A stretch of DNA of 64,000 nt from Polaromonas sp. AER18D-145 (GTDB taxonomy: Bacteria; Pseudomonadota; Gammaproteobacteria; Burkholderiales; Burkholderiaceae_C), in assembly GCF_002379095.1 (NCBI RefSeq), contig NZ_NBZV01000004.1:62001-126000 (forward strand). Direction: 5' to 3'. This document shows, one piece after another, positions 54,928 to 63,407 of this stretch; within the stretch, counting starts at the first letter, position 1; every line of letters begins with the position of its first letter. Position numbers and translations under genes: made by a program. The notes beneath the pieces were generated by a model. The model was not told where the DNA came from and did not search any database. It saw only the letters and a list, made by a program, of their open reading frames with translations.

Positions 54928-55404
54928 ATGGCAGTCGTCGTCAACAAACCACTTCCGGAATTTGAAGCCAACGCCACAAGCGGCGTCAAAGTCTCCAACC
55001 AAACCCACCTGGGTCACGTGGTGGTCCTGTATTTTTACCCCAAGGACAATACCCCCGGCTGCACCACCGAGGCCATGCAGTTCCGCGATCGCTACAAGGA
55101 TTTCGTCAAGGCCGGCGCCACCGTGTTCGGCGTTTCGCGCGACAACATGAAGTCGCACGACGAATTCAAGGCCAAGCTGGAGTTGCCCTTCGAGCTGATT
55201 GCCGATACCGAAGAAAAAATGTGCCACATGTTCGGCGTGGTCAAGAACAAGATCATGTACGGCAAAAAGGTCAAGGGCATCGAGCGCAGCACTTTCCTCG
55301 TGGGCGCCGACGGCATGCTCAAGGAAGAGTGGCGCGGGCTGAAAGTGCCCGGCCATGTGGACGACGTGCTCAAGGCCGTCAAGGCACTGAAAAAAGCGGC
55401 CTGA
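54928..55404 (+). CDS. bcp: Bcp/PrxQ-type peroxiredoxin
   Basis: A 158-residue thiol peroxidase. The peroxidatic Cys45 is in FYPKDNTPGCTTEAMQFRD. The usual resolving Cys50 of BCP is Met here; the only other cysteine is in EKMCHMFG (about residue 94). This suggests a one-Cys or atypical mechanism. Start 54928 (MAVVVNKPLPEFEA) was chosen because the longer frame has no homology. Confidence 0.9.
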   Translation: MAVVVNKPLPEFEANATSGVKVSNQTHLGHVVVLYFYPKDNTPGCTTEAMQFRDRYKDFVKAGATVFGVSRDNMKSHDEFKAKLELPFELIADTEEKMCHMFGVVKNKIMYGKKVKGIERSTFLVGADGMLKEEWRGLKVPGHVDDVLKAVKALKKAA

Positions 55405-55501
55405 AAAGCCCCTTTCGACACGTCGCCAAAAGCCGTCAGCCGTGTCACGCGAGTCGTGCATAATGACTTCATGCTGTTGACCTTAGCGACTGCGCCCACC
55501 G

Positions 55502-55533
55502 AAAAAGCCGCCCTGGCCTCCAGGCGGCTTTTT
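55502..55533 (+). terminator. Intrinsic terminator (bidirectional)
   Basis: AAAAAGCCGCC (55502-55512) pairs with GGCGGCTTTTT (55523-55533), ten-base loop, then TCGCTTTTT. It lies 98 bp after the bcp stop and is efficient-looking on the plus strand. Confidence 0.88.
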
Positions 55534-55713
55534 CGCTTTTTGAACCTTGGGGGCCTCTTGAAATTCGATGGTCGGAATGCAGGGCAAGGCGCACGGAGCG
55601 CAGGAACCGGCATGCACTTGGGTGCATGAGGATTCCGAGCACCGCGCAACGCTGCCATGCGTCCGAGGATCGGATTGACAGAGGTTTCCTTTACTTTGTG
55701 AGCTTCAAGCACC
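55534..55713. other. Intergenic region upstream of phoH2-like gene
   Basis: With 55405-55533 this makes a 309-bp gene-free stretch. It holds a small hairpin CATGCAC-TTGG-GTGCATG (about 55612-55629) inside a GC-rich block that resembles intergenic repeat sequence. No clear promoter for the PhoH-type gene was recognised. Confidence 0.45.
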
Positions 55714-57402
55714 ATGCCCTTGCCACCCGCCCCGACCAAACGTGCCGCCTTGCTCTCTGCCGACGCTCTGGAAACGCCGGTCCGTTCGCACGCCAGGACG
55801 ACGCGAAAGACGGAGCAGGCCGGACCGGCGCACAAAACGGCGGCACTGGACCTTTTTGACAGCCGTTCCGGCGGTGGCGAGGTCAAGCACCCGGCTGCCT
55901 ATCTGCCCAAGGAGCCTGCGCGCCAGGCGAAAGACACCGACAGTTACCACAAGGAACCGCAGGCGGCCGTCCGTCCGGAGCCTGTTGCCAAGGCGAAAAA
56001 GCCACGGCATACGGGCCCGTCCAAACTGTTTGTACTCGACACCAATGTGCTGATGCACGACCCGATGTGCCTGTTCCGCTTCGAGGAACACGACATCTTT
56101 TTGCCCATGATCGTGCTTGAAGAGCTCGACGGCCACAAAAAGGGCATGACCGAAGTGGCGCGCAATGCCCGTCAGACCAGCCGCACGCTGGACGCGCTGG
56201 CCGGCACCAGCGGTGCCGACATTGCCAAGGGCCTCAAACTCGACACCACCGGCCACCGCGAAGCCGGTGGCTGCCTGTTTTTCCAGACCAAGCCGCTGGA
56301 CTACTCGCTGCCTATGAGCCTGCCGCAGGGCAAGGCCGACAACCAGATCCTCGGTGTGGTCGAGGCACTGCGCAAGGAATACGCGCCGCGCGAGGTGGTG
56401 CTGGTGTCCAAGGACATCAACATGCGCGTCAAGGCCAGGGCCCTGGGCCTGGCCACCGACGACTACCAGAACGACAAGACGCTGGAAGACGGCGACATGC
56501 TGTACGCCGGCTCGCTGGCCCTGCCGGCCGACTTCTGGACCCGCCAGAGCAAGACCATCGAAAGCTGGCAGCAAGGCAGCCACACCTTCTACCGCATCAC
56601 CGGCCCGATCGTCGGCAGCCTGCTGATCAACCAGTTCGTGTTTTTCGAGGCCCCCGGCGAGCCGCCGCTGTACGCCCGCGTCACCGAAATCCGCGCCAAG
56701 ACCGCGGTGCTGAAAACACTGAAGGACTACACCCACCTCAAAAATGCAGTGTGGGGCATCACCACGCGCAATCGCGAGCAGAACTTCGCCATGAACCTGC
56801 TGATGGATCCGGAGGTCGACTTCGTCACGCTGGCCGGCACGGCCGGCACCGGCAAGACGCTGATGGCCCTGGCCAGCGGCCTGACCCAGGTGCTGGACGA
56901 CCGCCGCTACACCGAGATCATCATGACCCGCGCCACCGTCAGCGTCGGTGAAGACATCGGTTTCCTGCCGGGAACCGAAGAAGAAAAAATGGGCCCGTGG
57001 ATGGGCGCACTCGACGACAACCTCGAGGTGCTGGGCAAAAACGACAGCGGCTCGGGCGAATGGGGCCGCGCGGCCACCAACGAACTGATCCGCTCACGCA
57101 TCAAGGTCAAAAGCATGAACTTCATGCGCGGCCGCACCTTCCTGAACAAGTACGTGATCATCGACGAGGCGCAAAACCTGACGCCCAAGCAGATGAAAAC
57201 GCTGATCACCCGCGCCGGCCCGGGCACCAAGATCATCTGCATGGGCAACCTCGCACAGATCGACACGCCCTACCTGACCGAAGGTTCGTCCGGCATGACC
57301 TACGCCGTGGACCGCTTCAAGGGCTGGCCGCACGGCGGGCACATCACGCTGGCACGCGGCGAACGTTCACGCCTGGCTGATTTCGCCAGCGAGGTGCTCT
57401 GA
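55714..57402 (+). CDS. PIN-PhoH fusion protein (PhoH2-like)
   Basis: A 562-residue protein with a disordered basic N terminus (1-100), a PIN RNase domain (about 103-240, LFVLDTNVLMHDP with the first acidic residue, VSKDINMRVKARALGL) and a C-terminal PhoH ATPase (about 340-560; Walker A LAGTAGTGKTLMALA, Walker B VIIDEAQNLTP, MGNLAQID). PhoH2 proteins couple RNA unwinding with PIN-domain cleavage. All core PIN acidic positions seem present. Confidence 0.88.
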   Translation: MPLPPAPTKRAALLSADALETPVRSHARTTRKTEQAGPAHKTAALDLFDSRSGGGEVKHPAAYLPKEPARQAKDTDSYHKEPQAAVRPEPVAKAKKPRHTGPSKLFVLDTNVLMHDPMCLFRFEEHDIFLPMIVLEELDGHKKGMTEVARNARQTSRTLDALAGTSGADIAKGLKLDTTGHREAGGCLFFQTKPLDYSLPMSLPQGKADNQILGVVEALRKEYAPREVVLVSKDINMRVKARALGLATDDYQNDKTLEDGDMLYAGSLALPADFWTRQSKTIESWQQGSHTFYRITGPIVGSLLINQFVFFEAPGEPPLYARVTEIRAKTAVLKTLKDYTHLKNAVWGITTRNREQNFAMNLLMDPEVDFVTLAGTAGTGKTLMALASGLTQVLDDRRYTEIIMTRATVSVGEDIGFLPGTEEEKMGPWMGALDDNLEVLGKNDSGSGEWGRAATNELIRSRIKVKSMNFMRGRTFLNKYVIIDEAQNLTPKQMKTLITRAGPGTKIICMGNLAQIDTPYLTEGSSGMTYAVDRFKGWPHGGHITLARGERSRLADFASEVL

Positions 57403-57440
57403 CACCAGGGCATGGGGCCGCCCGGCCTGGATGCCGGGAC

Positions 57441-57884
57441 CTATCGTCGCCCCTTCTTCGGTGACTTCACAGGCGTCTTTGGCAGGAGACCCAGGGCAGC
57501 GCGGGCCAGCGCATCCGCCTCGCCGTTGCGGTGCCGCGGTATCCAGTGCAGCGAGGTGTGGGTGAAGGTCGCCAGCAAGGCCCCCACCTCCTCATACAAC
57601 GCGGCCAGCCGCAGCACAGGCGGCACGTCCACAACGCCCAGTTGCGCCACCAGCAAGCTGCTGTCGCTGTAAATCTGCAGCGCCGTCGCCCCGCGCGCCT
57701 GCACGTCGCGCAGTGCCGCCATCAGCGCCCTCGCTTCCGCCTCGTTGTTGCAGCCCCGCGCATCCGTTGCCATCGAGAGCACGTGCCGGGCACCGTCAGG
57801 CGCTACAACGACCGCACCCAGGCCCATGCGGCCGGGGTTGGGCACGGCACTGCCGTCGGAGTAGATGATCCAGGGCGGGGTCAC
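57441..57884 (-). CDS. RNase HI-like protein
   Basis: A 147-residue RNase H fold protein. The acidic active-site residues are visible: Asp in IIYSDGSAVPNPG, Glu in NNEAEARALMAALRD, Asp in IYSDSSLLVAQLG and Asp in HRNGEADALARAALG. GTG at 57884 overlaps the stop of the antiporter remnant (GTGA), which decides the start. The longer frame to 58244 is in the remnant and has no homology. It may cut RNA in RNA-DNA hybrids; housekeeping rnhA is probably elsewhere. Confidence 0.83.
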   Translation of the reverse strand: MTPPWIIYSDGSAVPNPGRMGLGAVVVAPDGARHVLSMATDARGCNNEAEARALMAALRDVQARGATALQIYSDSSLLVAQLGVVDVPPVLRLAALYEEVGALLATFTHTSLHWIPRHRNGEADALARAALGLLPKTPVKSPKKGRR

Positions 57885-58111
57885 GTGTGACGTTGCGCGA
57901 AGGTCGATCGCTCCAGCACATACCGCATCATCGATTGCGCCAGTTCTTCCTCGCCAAGAAAAATCTTGCCGGCATTTTCGCTCTCCAGCAATTTCGCCTC
58001 GGCCTCGTCCACCAGCGAGGGCAGCTTCATGCGCGCGGCGATAAAACCGAAGATCAGGGCCAGACCGAGACCGGCGGCAATGGTGCTGATGAGGGAGACG
58101 CTGTGCGGCAT
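57881..58111 (-). pseudogene. Internal-deletion remnant of a Kef-type cation:proton antiporter
   Basis: A 76-codon frame that joins the two ends of a CPA2 antiporter of the YbaL/KefB type (normally about 560-660 residues). Residues 1-34 (MPHSVSLISTIAAGLGLALI to KLPSLV) match the first membrane helix, which usually continues GYLLAG. Residues 35-70 (DEAEAKLLESENAGKIFLGE then EELAQSMMRYVL) match the C-terminal tail after the TrkA-N domain. Roughly 500 codons are missing, yet frame, start, AAGGAG upstream and stop are intact. It is translationally coupled to the RNase H gene. Confidence 0.75.
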
Positions 58112-58244
58112 GCGAGAGGGGCTCCTTCAGACAGAGACAGTGGAGGGGGCCCTGCGTGAGCACTTGCCAAGGACAGGCGCCTGCCGCAGAACGAATGGGG
58201 ATTAAAGGCTTCCAGCCCGTTTTCATTATAAAAACAGAAAACAA

Positions 58245-58266
58245 AAAACCCGCCGAAGCGGGTTTT
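58245..58266 (-). terminator. Intrinsic terminator of phaB
   Basis: On the minus strand AAAACCCGC-TTCG-GCGGGTTTT followed by TTGTTTTC. A stable TTCG tetraloop hairpin 28 bp after the phaB stop, closing the pha operon. Confidence 0.88.
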
Positions 58267-58293
58267 CCTTTGGAGGGTTACGGGCCGGAAGCC

Positions 58294-59031
58294 TCAGCCC
58301 ATGTGCAAACCACCATTGAGCGAGAAGTCGGCACCGGTGGCGTAACCGCCTTCGTCCGAGGCGATCCACGAAATGATGGAGGCGATTTCTTCCGGGGTGC
58401 CCAGCCGTTTGGCGGGCACGCCGGCGACGATTTTCTCCAGCACCTCGGGGCGGATGGCCTTGACCATGTCGGTGCCGATGTAGCCCGGGCTCACGGTGTT
58501 GACGGTCACACCCTTGCTGGCCACCTCTTGCGCCAGCGCCATGGTGAAGCCGTGCAGGCCGGCCTTGGCCGTTGAGTAGTTGACCTGGCCGAACTGGCCC
58601 TTCTGGCCGTTGACCGACGAGATGTTGATGATGCGGCCAAAGCCCGACTCGATCATGCCTTCGATCACCTGCTTGGTGACGTTGAACATGCTGTCGAGGT
58701 TGGTGGAAATCACCGCGTCCCAGTCGGCCTTGCTCATCTTGCGGAACTGGCCGTCTCGCGTGATGCCAGCGTTGTTGACCAGCACGCTGACCGGTCCATG
58801 GTCTGCCTTGACCTTGTCGAAAGCCGCGACGGTGGATTCCCAGTCGCCGACGTTGCCGACCGAGGTGTAGAAGGTATAGCCCAGCGCCTTCTGCTCGTCT
58901 ATCCACTTGGTGAAGTCACGCGTCGGGCCGCAACCGGCCACCACGGTGAAGCCGTCCTTGTGCAGGCGTTGGCAAATGGCGGTTCCGATGCCACCCATGC
59001 CGCCTGTCACGTATGCAATTCGTTTTGCCAT
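58294..59031 (-). CDS. phaB: Acetoacetyl-CoA reductase PhaB
   Basis: Second step of polyhydroxybutyrate synthesis: NADPH-dependent reduction of acetoacetyl-CoA to (R)-3-hydroxybutyryl-CoA. The 245-residue SDR has AYVTGGMGGIGTAICQRL, NNAG at 86-89, Ser139 in INISSVNGQKGQFG and catalytic Tyr152 and Lys156 in NYSTAKAG. Good ribosome site (AAGGAG) upstream. Last gene of phaC-phaA-phaB, 138 bp after phaA with a repeat in between. Confidence 0.95.
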   Translation of the reverse strand: MAKRIAYVTGGMGGIGTAICQRLHKDGFTVVAGCGPTRDFTKWIDEQKALGYTFYTSVGNVGDWESTVAAFDKVKADHGPVSVLVNNAGITRDGQFRKMSKADWDAVISTNLDSMFNVTKQVIEGMIESGFGRIINISSVNGQKGQFGQVNYSTAKAGLHGFTMALAQEVASKGVTVNTVSPGYIGTDMVKAIRPEVLEKIVAGVPAKRLGTPEEIASIISWIASDEGGYATGADFSLNGGLHMG

Positions 59032-59106
59032 GTCTTGCTCCTTGATTTATTGGTTCTGAACGTCGTTGAAAAGAAGCTTTGGTGGCCTTGCCGGTGGGCG
59101 GGACTT

Positions 59107-59165
59107 GCTATCAAATAAATAGCTGGTCGCGCGCACACTGCAAGGGCCACAAGCCCTTTTACCTC
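59107..59165 (-). repeat. Short palindromic repeat, family A
   Basis: On the minus strand: AGGGCTTGTGGCCCTTGCAG, TGTGCGCGCGACCAGCTATT, TATTTGATAGC. It is within the pha operon between phaA and phaB. Confidence 0.7.
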
Positions 59166-59169
59166 ATAT

Positions 59170-60348
59170 TTACCGTTCCAGTGTGAGGGCAACCCCCATG
59201 CCGCCACCGATACACAGGCTGGCAATGCCTTTTTTGGCATCACGCCGGACCATCTCGTGGATCAGCGTCACCAGGATGCGGCAACCGGATGCACCAATCG
59301 GGTGACCAATGGCAATGGCGCCGCCGTTGACATTGACCTTGCTGGTGTCCCAGCCCATTTCCTTGTTGACGGCGCAGGCCTGCGCCGCGAAGGCTTCGTT
59401 GATCTCCAGCAGGTCCAGGTCCTGCGCCTTCCAGCCGGCACGCTGCAAGGCCTTGGTCGAGGCCGGTACCGGGCCCATGCCCATGAAAGCCGGGTCGAGC
59501 CCGCTGGTCGCGTAGCTGGCAATGCGGGCCAGCGGCTTGAGGCCCAGCGCCGCGGCCTTTTTGGCCGTCATCACCATGACAGCGGCCGCGCCGTCGTTGA
59601 TGCCCGAGGCATTGCCGGCCGTCACGCCGCCGGCCTTGTCGAACGCGGGGCGCAGGCCGGCCAGGCCTTCGGCGCTGCTCTTGCGGTTGATGAACTCATC
59701 GGCCGCAAACACGACGGCGTCGCCTTTTTTCTGCGGGATGGAAAACGGCACGATTTCATCCTTGAACTTGCCGGCGTCCTGCGCGGCCATGGCCTTGGTC
59801 TGGCTGGCCAGCGCGAGTTCGTCCTGCATCTCGCGGCTAATGCTGTATTTTTTGGCGACGTTCTCGGCGGTGATGCCCATGTGGTACTGGTTGTAGACAT
59901 CCCACAGGCCGTCGACGATCATGGAGTCGATCATTTTCCAGTCGCCCATGCGCTGGCCTTCGCGCGAGCCATTGAGCACGTGCGGGGCGGCGCTCATGTT
60001 CTCCTGGCCGCCGGCAATCACGATCTCGCTGTCGCCGGTCGCGACCGACTGCGCGGCCAGCATCACAGCCTTCAGGCCCGAGCCGCAGACGGCGTTGATG
60101 GTCAGGCCGGGGATGGCGTGCGGAAAGCCCGCTTTCACCACGCTCTGGCGCGCCGGGTTCTGGCCCACGCCGGCCGCCAGCACCTGGCCCAGGATGACTT
60201 CGCCGACAAGGTCTGCCGACAGGCCGGCGCGCTCGGCGACCGCCTTGATGACGGCCGCACCGAGTTCGGTCGCGGGGATTTTGGCCAGGCTGCCGCCGAA
60301 CTTGCCGACGGCGGTGCGGGCTGCTGAAACGATGACGATGTCTTCCAT
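59170..60348 (-). CDS. phaA: Acetyl-CoA acetyltransferase PhaA
   Basis: Beta-ketothiolase condensing two acetyl-CoA to acetoacetyl-CoA. The 392-residue protein has the acylated Cys88 in [12 protein letters not shown], the histidine in [15 protein letters not shown] and the second cysteine in [16 protein letters not shown]. Start at 60348 ([16 protein letters not shown]); the longer frame overlaps phaC. Middle gene of the pha operon, 43 bp after phaC. Confidence 0.95.
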   Translation of the reverse strand: MEDIVIVSAARTAVGKFGGSLAKIPATELGAAVIKAVAERAGLSADLVGEVILGQVLAAGVGQNPARQSVVKAGFPHAIPGLTINAVCGSGLKAVMLAAQSVATGDSEIVIAGGQENMSAAPHVLNGSREGQRMGDWKMIDSMIVDGLWDVYNQYHMGITAENVAKKYSISREMQDELALASQTKAMAAQDAGKFKDEIVPFSIPQKKGDAVVFAADEFINRKSSAEGLAGLRPAFDKAGGVTAGNASGINDGAAAVMVMTAKKAAALGLKPLARIASYATSGLDPAFMGMGPVPASTKALQRAGWKAQDLDLLEINEAFAAQACAVNKEMGWDTSKVNVNGGAIAIGHPIGASGCRILVTLIHEMVRRDAKKGIASLCIGGGMGVALTLER

Positions 60349-60391
60349 GATGTACTTTCTCCAGTGAATGGGTTTCAACACGTGTGGCGCG

Positions 60392-62140
60392 TCAGGCCTT
60401 GACCTTGACATAACGGCCCGGCGCCGGTTCGATGGCCTTGTACTTGCGGCTGCCATAACTTTTGGGTGCGGCGATCTGCTTGCCGGCGTGGCCCTTGAGC
60501 CAGTCCGACCAGTCGGTCCACCAGCTGCCGGGATGTTCCGTCGCACCCTGGAGCCAGTCGGCCTGGCGCACCGGAAATTTGCCTTGCGGCAGTTTGTTGT
60601 TGGTCCAGTAGCTGCGTTTTTTCTTGGCGGGCGGGTTGATCACGCCGGCAATGTGGCCCGAGGCCCCCATGACAAAACGTTTCTTGCCCGGCAACACCTG
60701 CGTCGAGGCGTAGGCCCCGCCGATGGGCACGATGTGATCTTCGCGCGAGCCGTAGATGTAGACCGGCAGGTCAAGTGCGCGCAGGTTGATTTTTTCGCCA
60801 CACACCGTCAGCGCGCCGGGCTGGACGAGTTTGTTCTCGTGATAGGTATTGCGCAGGTACCAGGCGTAAAACGGCCCCGGCAGGTTGGTCGAGTCGCTGT
60901 TCCAGTAGAGCAGGTCAAACGGCGGCGGCGTTTCGCCCTTGAGGTAGTTGCCGACCACGTAGTTCCACACCAGGTCGTTCGGGCGCAGGAAGCTGAAGGT
61001 CGAGGCCAGGTCCTGACCCTTGAGCAGCCCGCCCTTGCCCATCTGCATCTCGCGGTACTTGACCGACTGCTCGTCGATGAAGATGTCGAGGATGCCGGTG
61101 TCGCTGAAGTCCAGCAGCGAGGTCAGGAAGGTGGCGCTGGCCACCGGCTTCTGGCCACGCGCAGCGAGCACCGCCAACGCCGTTCCCAGAATCGTGCCGC
61201 CGACACAAAAGCCCAGCGCATTGATGGTTTTGGCGCCGGTGATGTCCTGCACCACCTCGATCGCCTGGATGGCCGCGTTCTCGATGTAGTCGTCCCAGGT
61301 TTTTTCGGCCATGGACTCGTCGGGGTTGCGCCAGCTGACGACAAACGTGCGGTGGCCCTGGGCCATGGCATAACGGATCAGCGAGTTCTCGGGCTGCAGG
61401 TCGAGGATGTAGAACTTGTTGATGCAGGGCGGCACCAGCAGGAAGGGCCGCTCGTGCACCGTGGCGGTCAGCGGCTTGTATTCGAGCAGCTGGAAAAATT
61501 CGTTTTCAAAGACTACCGCACCCTCGGTGGTGGCGACGTTTTTGCCGACCTCGAACACGCTTTCGTCGGTCATGGACACATGGCCCTGCTGCATGTCGCT
61601 CAGCAGGTTCTGCAGCCCCTGGGCAATGCTGGCACCTTGCGTTTCGATGGCCTTCTTCTGCGCGTCGGCATTGAGTGCCAGAAAATTGCTGGGGGCCGAT
61701 GCCGCCATCGCCTGCTCGACCGCAAAACGCACACGGGCCCTGGTTTTTTCGTCGCCCTCCACCGCTTCGGCCAGTCCCATCAGGGTGCGGGCATTGAGCA
61801 GGTAGGCAGACGCAGAAAACCGGGCCACGGGGTTGCTGCGCCAGGCTTCAGCTGCGAAGCGCCGGTCGGCCAGCGTGCCGGCATCGGCGTCCGATTGCAG
61901 GCCGCTGTTCCACAGGGCGCTGATGTCGTTGAGGTAGGTCTGCTGCAGTTCCTGCAGTTTGGCCGGATCAAACTGCAAGGGCGGCGGCGCCGCCGGCATG
62001 TCCGTCATGCCCAGGGGAACAAAGCCGGGCGCAGTCCCCAGGCCGGCGCCGGCCATGGCGCCCATGACCTGCTGCAGTCCCTGGGCAAAGGTCTCTTGCA
62101 TTTGCCGGGCTGCTTGCGCGAGGTTTGCGTCAGAATTCAT
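60392..62140 (-). CDS. phaC: Class I polyhydroxyalkanoate synthase PhaC
   Basis: Polymerises (R)-3-hydroxyacyl-CoA to PHA at the granule surface. The 582-residue protein has an N-terminal PhaC_N domain, the lipase-like box GFCVGG with nucleophile Cys312 and the C-terminal ASGHIAGVINPP with the catalytic histidine. Start 62140 (MNSDANLAQAARQMQET) gives the usual length for class I; the upstream extension is rejected. First gene of phaC-phaA-phaB. Confidence 0.95.
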   Translation of the reverse strand: MNSDANLAQAARQMQETFAQGLQQVMGAMAGAGLGTAPGFVPLGMTDMPAAPPPLQFDPAKLQELQQTYLNDISALWNSGLQSDADAGTLADRRFAAEAWRSNPVARFSASAYLLNARTLMGLAEAVEGDEKTRARVRFAVEQAMAASAPSNFLALNADAQKKAIETQGASIAQGLQNLLSDMQQGHVSMTDESVFEVGKNVATTEGAVVFENEFFQLLEYKPLTATVHERPFLLVPPCINKFYILDLQPENSLIRYAMAQGHRTFVVSWRNPDESMAEKTWDDYIENAAIQAIEVVQDITGAKTINALGFCVGGTILGTALAVLAARGQKPVASATFLTSLLDFSDTGILDIFIDEQSVKYREMQMGKGGLLKGQDLASTFSFLRPNDLVWNYVVGNYLKGETPPPFDLLYWNSDSTNLPGPFYAWYLRNTYHENKLVQPGALTVCGEKINLRALDLPVYIYGSREDHIVPIGGAYASTQVLPGKKRFVMGASGHIAGVINPPAKKKRSYWTNNKLPQGKFPVRQADWLQGATEHPGSWWTDWSDWLKGHAGKQIAAPKSYGSRKYKAIEPAPGRYVKVKA

Positions 62141-62265
62141 GCTTGTCTCACCGATCTGCCGACCGGCTCTTGTTGTGCGCTCTTTACCGAGCTGTTGGGC
62201 CCACGGCGGGTCGTCTCTAGTATCGTGGAAAACCTTTTCCTGCTCATGACGCGTCACAAAGTTTT

Positions 62266-62589
62266 ATGTATTTAATCGTCATCGCCTGGATGTACGTGGT
62301 GCTCATGATGAGCGTCGCCGAAGCCACCCATTCCACCGGCACGCTGCTGGGCGCCCTCGTCACCTTTGTACTCTACGGTGTGGGGCCTGTGGCATTGGTG
62401 GTTTACCTGATGCGCGCGCCGGCCAGGCGCAAGGCCATCAAGGCGCGCGAAGCGGCCGAAGCCGGCGCGATGGCGACCGATTCGTCCGCAACGGATTCAG
62501 TCACGCCAGATGCAGGCAGCCATGCGGCCAGTGGTGCCGAAGCCATTGCCCTGGATGCTGGCGTCGCGCCGGTGCGAAAAGAACCTTGA
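62266..62589 (+). CDS. Small conserved membrane protein
   Basis: A 107-residue protein with two hydrophobic helices (about 1-18 and 27-49), a basic stretch MRAPARRKAIKARE and an Ala/Ser/Asp-rich tail. Similar small proteins are found next to phaC in Comamonadaceae, function unknown. Its last 93 bp overlap the 3' end of pgeF on the opposite strand, so the low-complexity tail is antisense to the conserved end of PgeF. Divergent from phaC. Confidence 0.65.
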   Translation: MYLIVIAWMYVVLMMSVAEATHSTGTLLGALVTFVLYGVGPVALVVYLMRAPARRKAIKAREAAEAGAMATDSSATDSVTPDAGSHAASGAEAIALDAGVAPVRKEP

Positions 62590-63300
62590 GGCATTGCCCA
62601 CCGTGCACCAGGGTGGTGTGCCGTCATTGCCGTCAACCTGCGTGACGCCCAGGGCCTGCAGACGCAGGCGGGCCAGGCCGGCCAGATCGGCGAGGTATTT
62701 GCCCGATGCCAGGGCCGTGAAGCAGGCGGCGGCCAGCGGATCACCTTCGACAAACGCCGCCCTCACCTCCGCACCCACCTCGAACGCGGTCGGGCCAATG
62801 CAGGGGCCCAGCCACGCTATCGTATTTGTAGCTGCCTGCGCTTTATCCACAAGGGCCAGGGCACTGAAAGACTCACAAACCGACTCCAGGATGCCGCGCC
62901 CCTGCGTGCCCGCCAGCCCGCGCCAGCCGGCATGGGCGGCGGCCACCACCGTCCCGTCCCGCGTGCTCAGCAACACCGGCAGGCAGTCGGCCACCATGAT
63001 GGTGCATGCCACGCCAGGCTGCGTGGTGACGGCGGCGTCGGCCGGCTGGCCCTGCGCCGTGCCGGCATCGAGGGTCAGCACGCCGGTGCCGTGCACCTGC
63101 TGCAGGAATACCGGCCTGGCCGCCATGGCCTCGCCGAGCCGTGCCCGGTTGGCGGCCACCCGCTCGGGTACATCGCCGACGTGGTCGCCGAGGTTCATGC
63201 TGTCATGCGGCACGGCCGAGCTTCCGCCGGCGCGGGTGGTGAACAGTGCATGCACGCCCGGCGGGGCGGGCCAGTCGGGGATCAGCCAGTCCGGGTTCAC
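62497..63300 (-). CDS. pgeF: PgeF/YfiH laccase-domain protein, with repeat-derived insert
   Basis: A 267-residue multi-copper-polyphenol-oxidase-like (DUF152) protein; homologues act as purine nucleoside enzymes and aid peptidoglycan fidelity. Visible motifs are VFLQQVHGTGV, VADCLPVLLS, AAHAGWRGLAGTQGRG, WLGPCIGPTAFEVG and FFSHRRD. Between residues 147 and 162 (LALVDKAQAATNTI) the frame crosses a family A repeat just before the conserved WLGPCIGP motif. Overlaps the small membrane protein gene tail to tail. Confidence 0.9.
   Translation of the reverse strand: MNPDWLIPDWPAPPGVHALFTTRAGGSSAVPHDSMNLGDHVGDVPERVAANRARLGEAMAARPVFLQQVHGTGVLTLDAGTAQGQPADAAVTTQPGVACTIMVADCLPVLLSTRDGTVVAAAHAGWRGLAGTQGRGILESVCESFSALALVDKAQAATNTIAWLGPCIGPTAFEVGAEVRAAFVEGDPLAAACFTALASGKYLADLAGLARLRLQALGVTQVDGNDGTPPWCTVGNASRFFSHRRDASIQGNGFGTTGRMAACIWRD
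62816..62862 (-). repeat. Family A repeat inside pgeF
   Basis: Minus strand: GCCCTGGCCCTTGTGGATAA, AGCGCAGGCAGCTACAAATA, CGATAGC. It keeps the family order CCnnGCCCTT, GCGCAGGCAGCTAc and ATAGC, as in the intergenic copy at 50060. The reading frame of pgeF is open through it. Confidence 0.8.
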
Positions 63301-63329
63301 GGCCGCGCTGCCAGAAGGCCAATTTTCCG

Positions 63330-63398
63330 ACGGGCCGCCCCTAGGAAAATTAGTCCCCTTGGGGGGCAGTGAACCACACGCAGTGGGGAACGTGGGGG
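63330..63398. repeat. Family C repeat between maiA and pgeF
   Basis: CCGCCCCTAGGAAAATTAGT, CCCCTTGGGGGGCAGTGAAC, then CACACGCAGTGGGGAACGTG and GGGGC. Matches the copies at 47774 and 51572. Confidence 0.8.
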
Positions 63399-63407
63399 CA
63401 ACATGCT

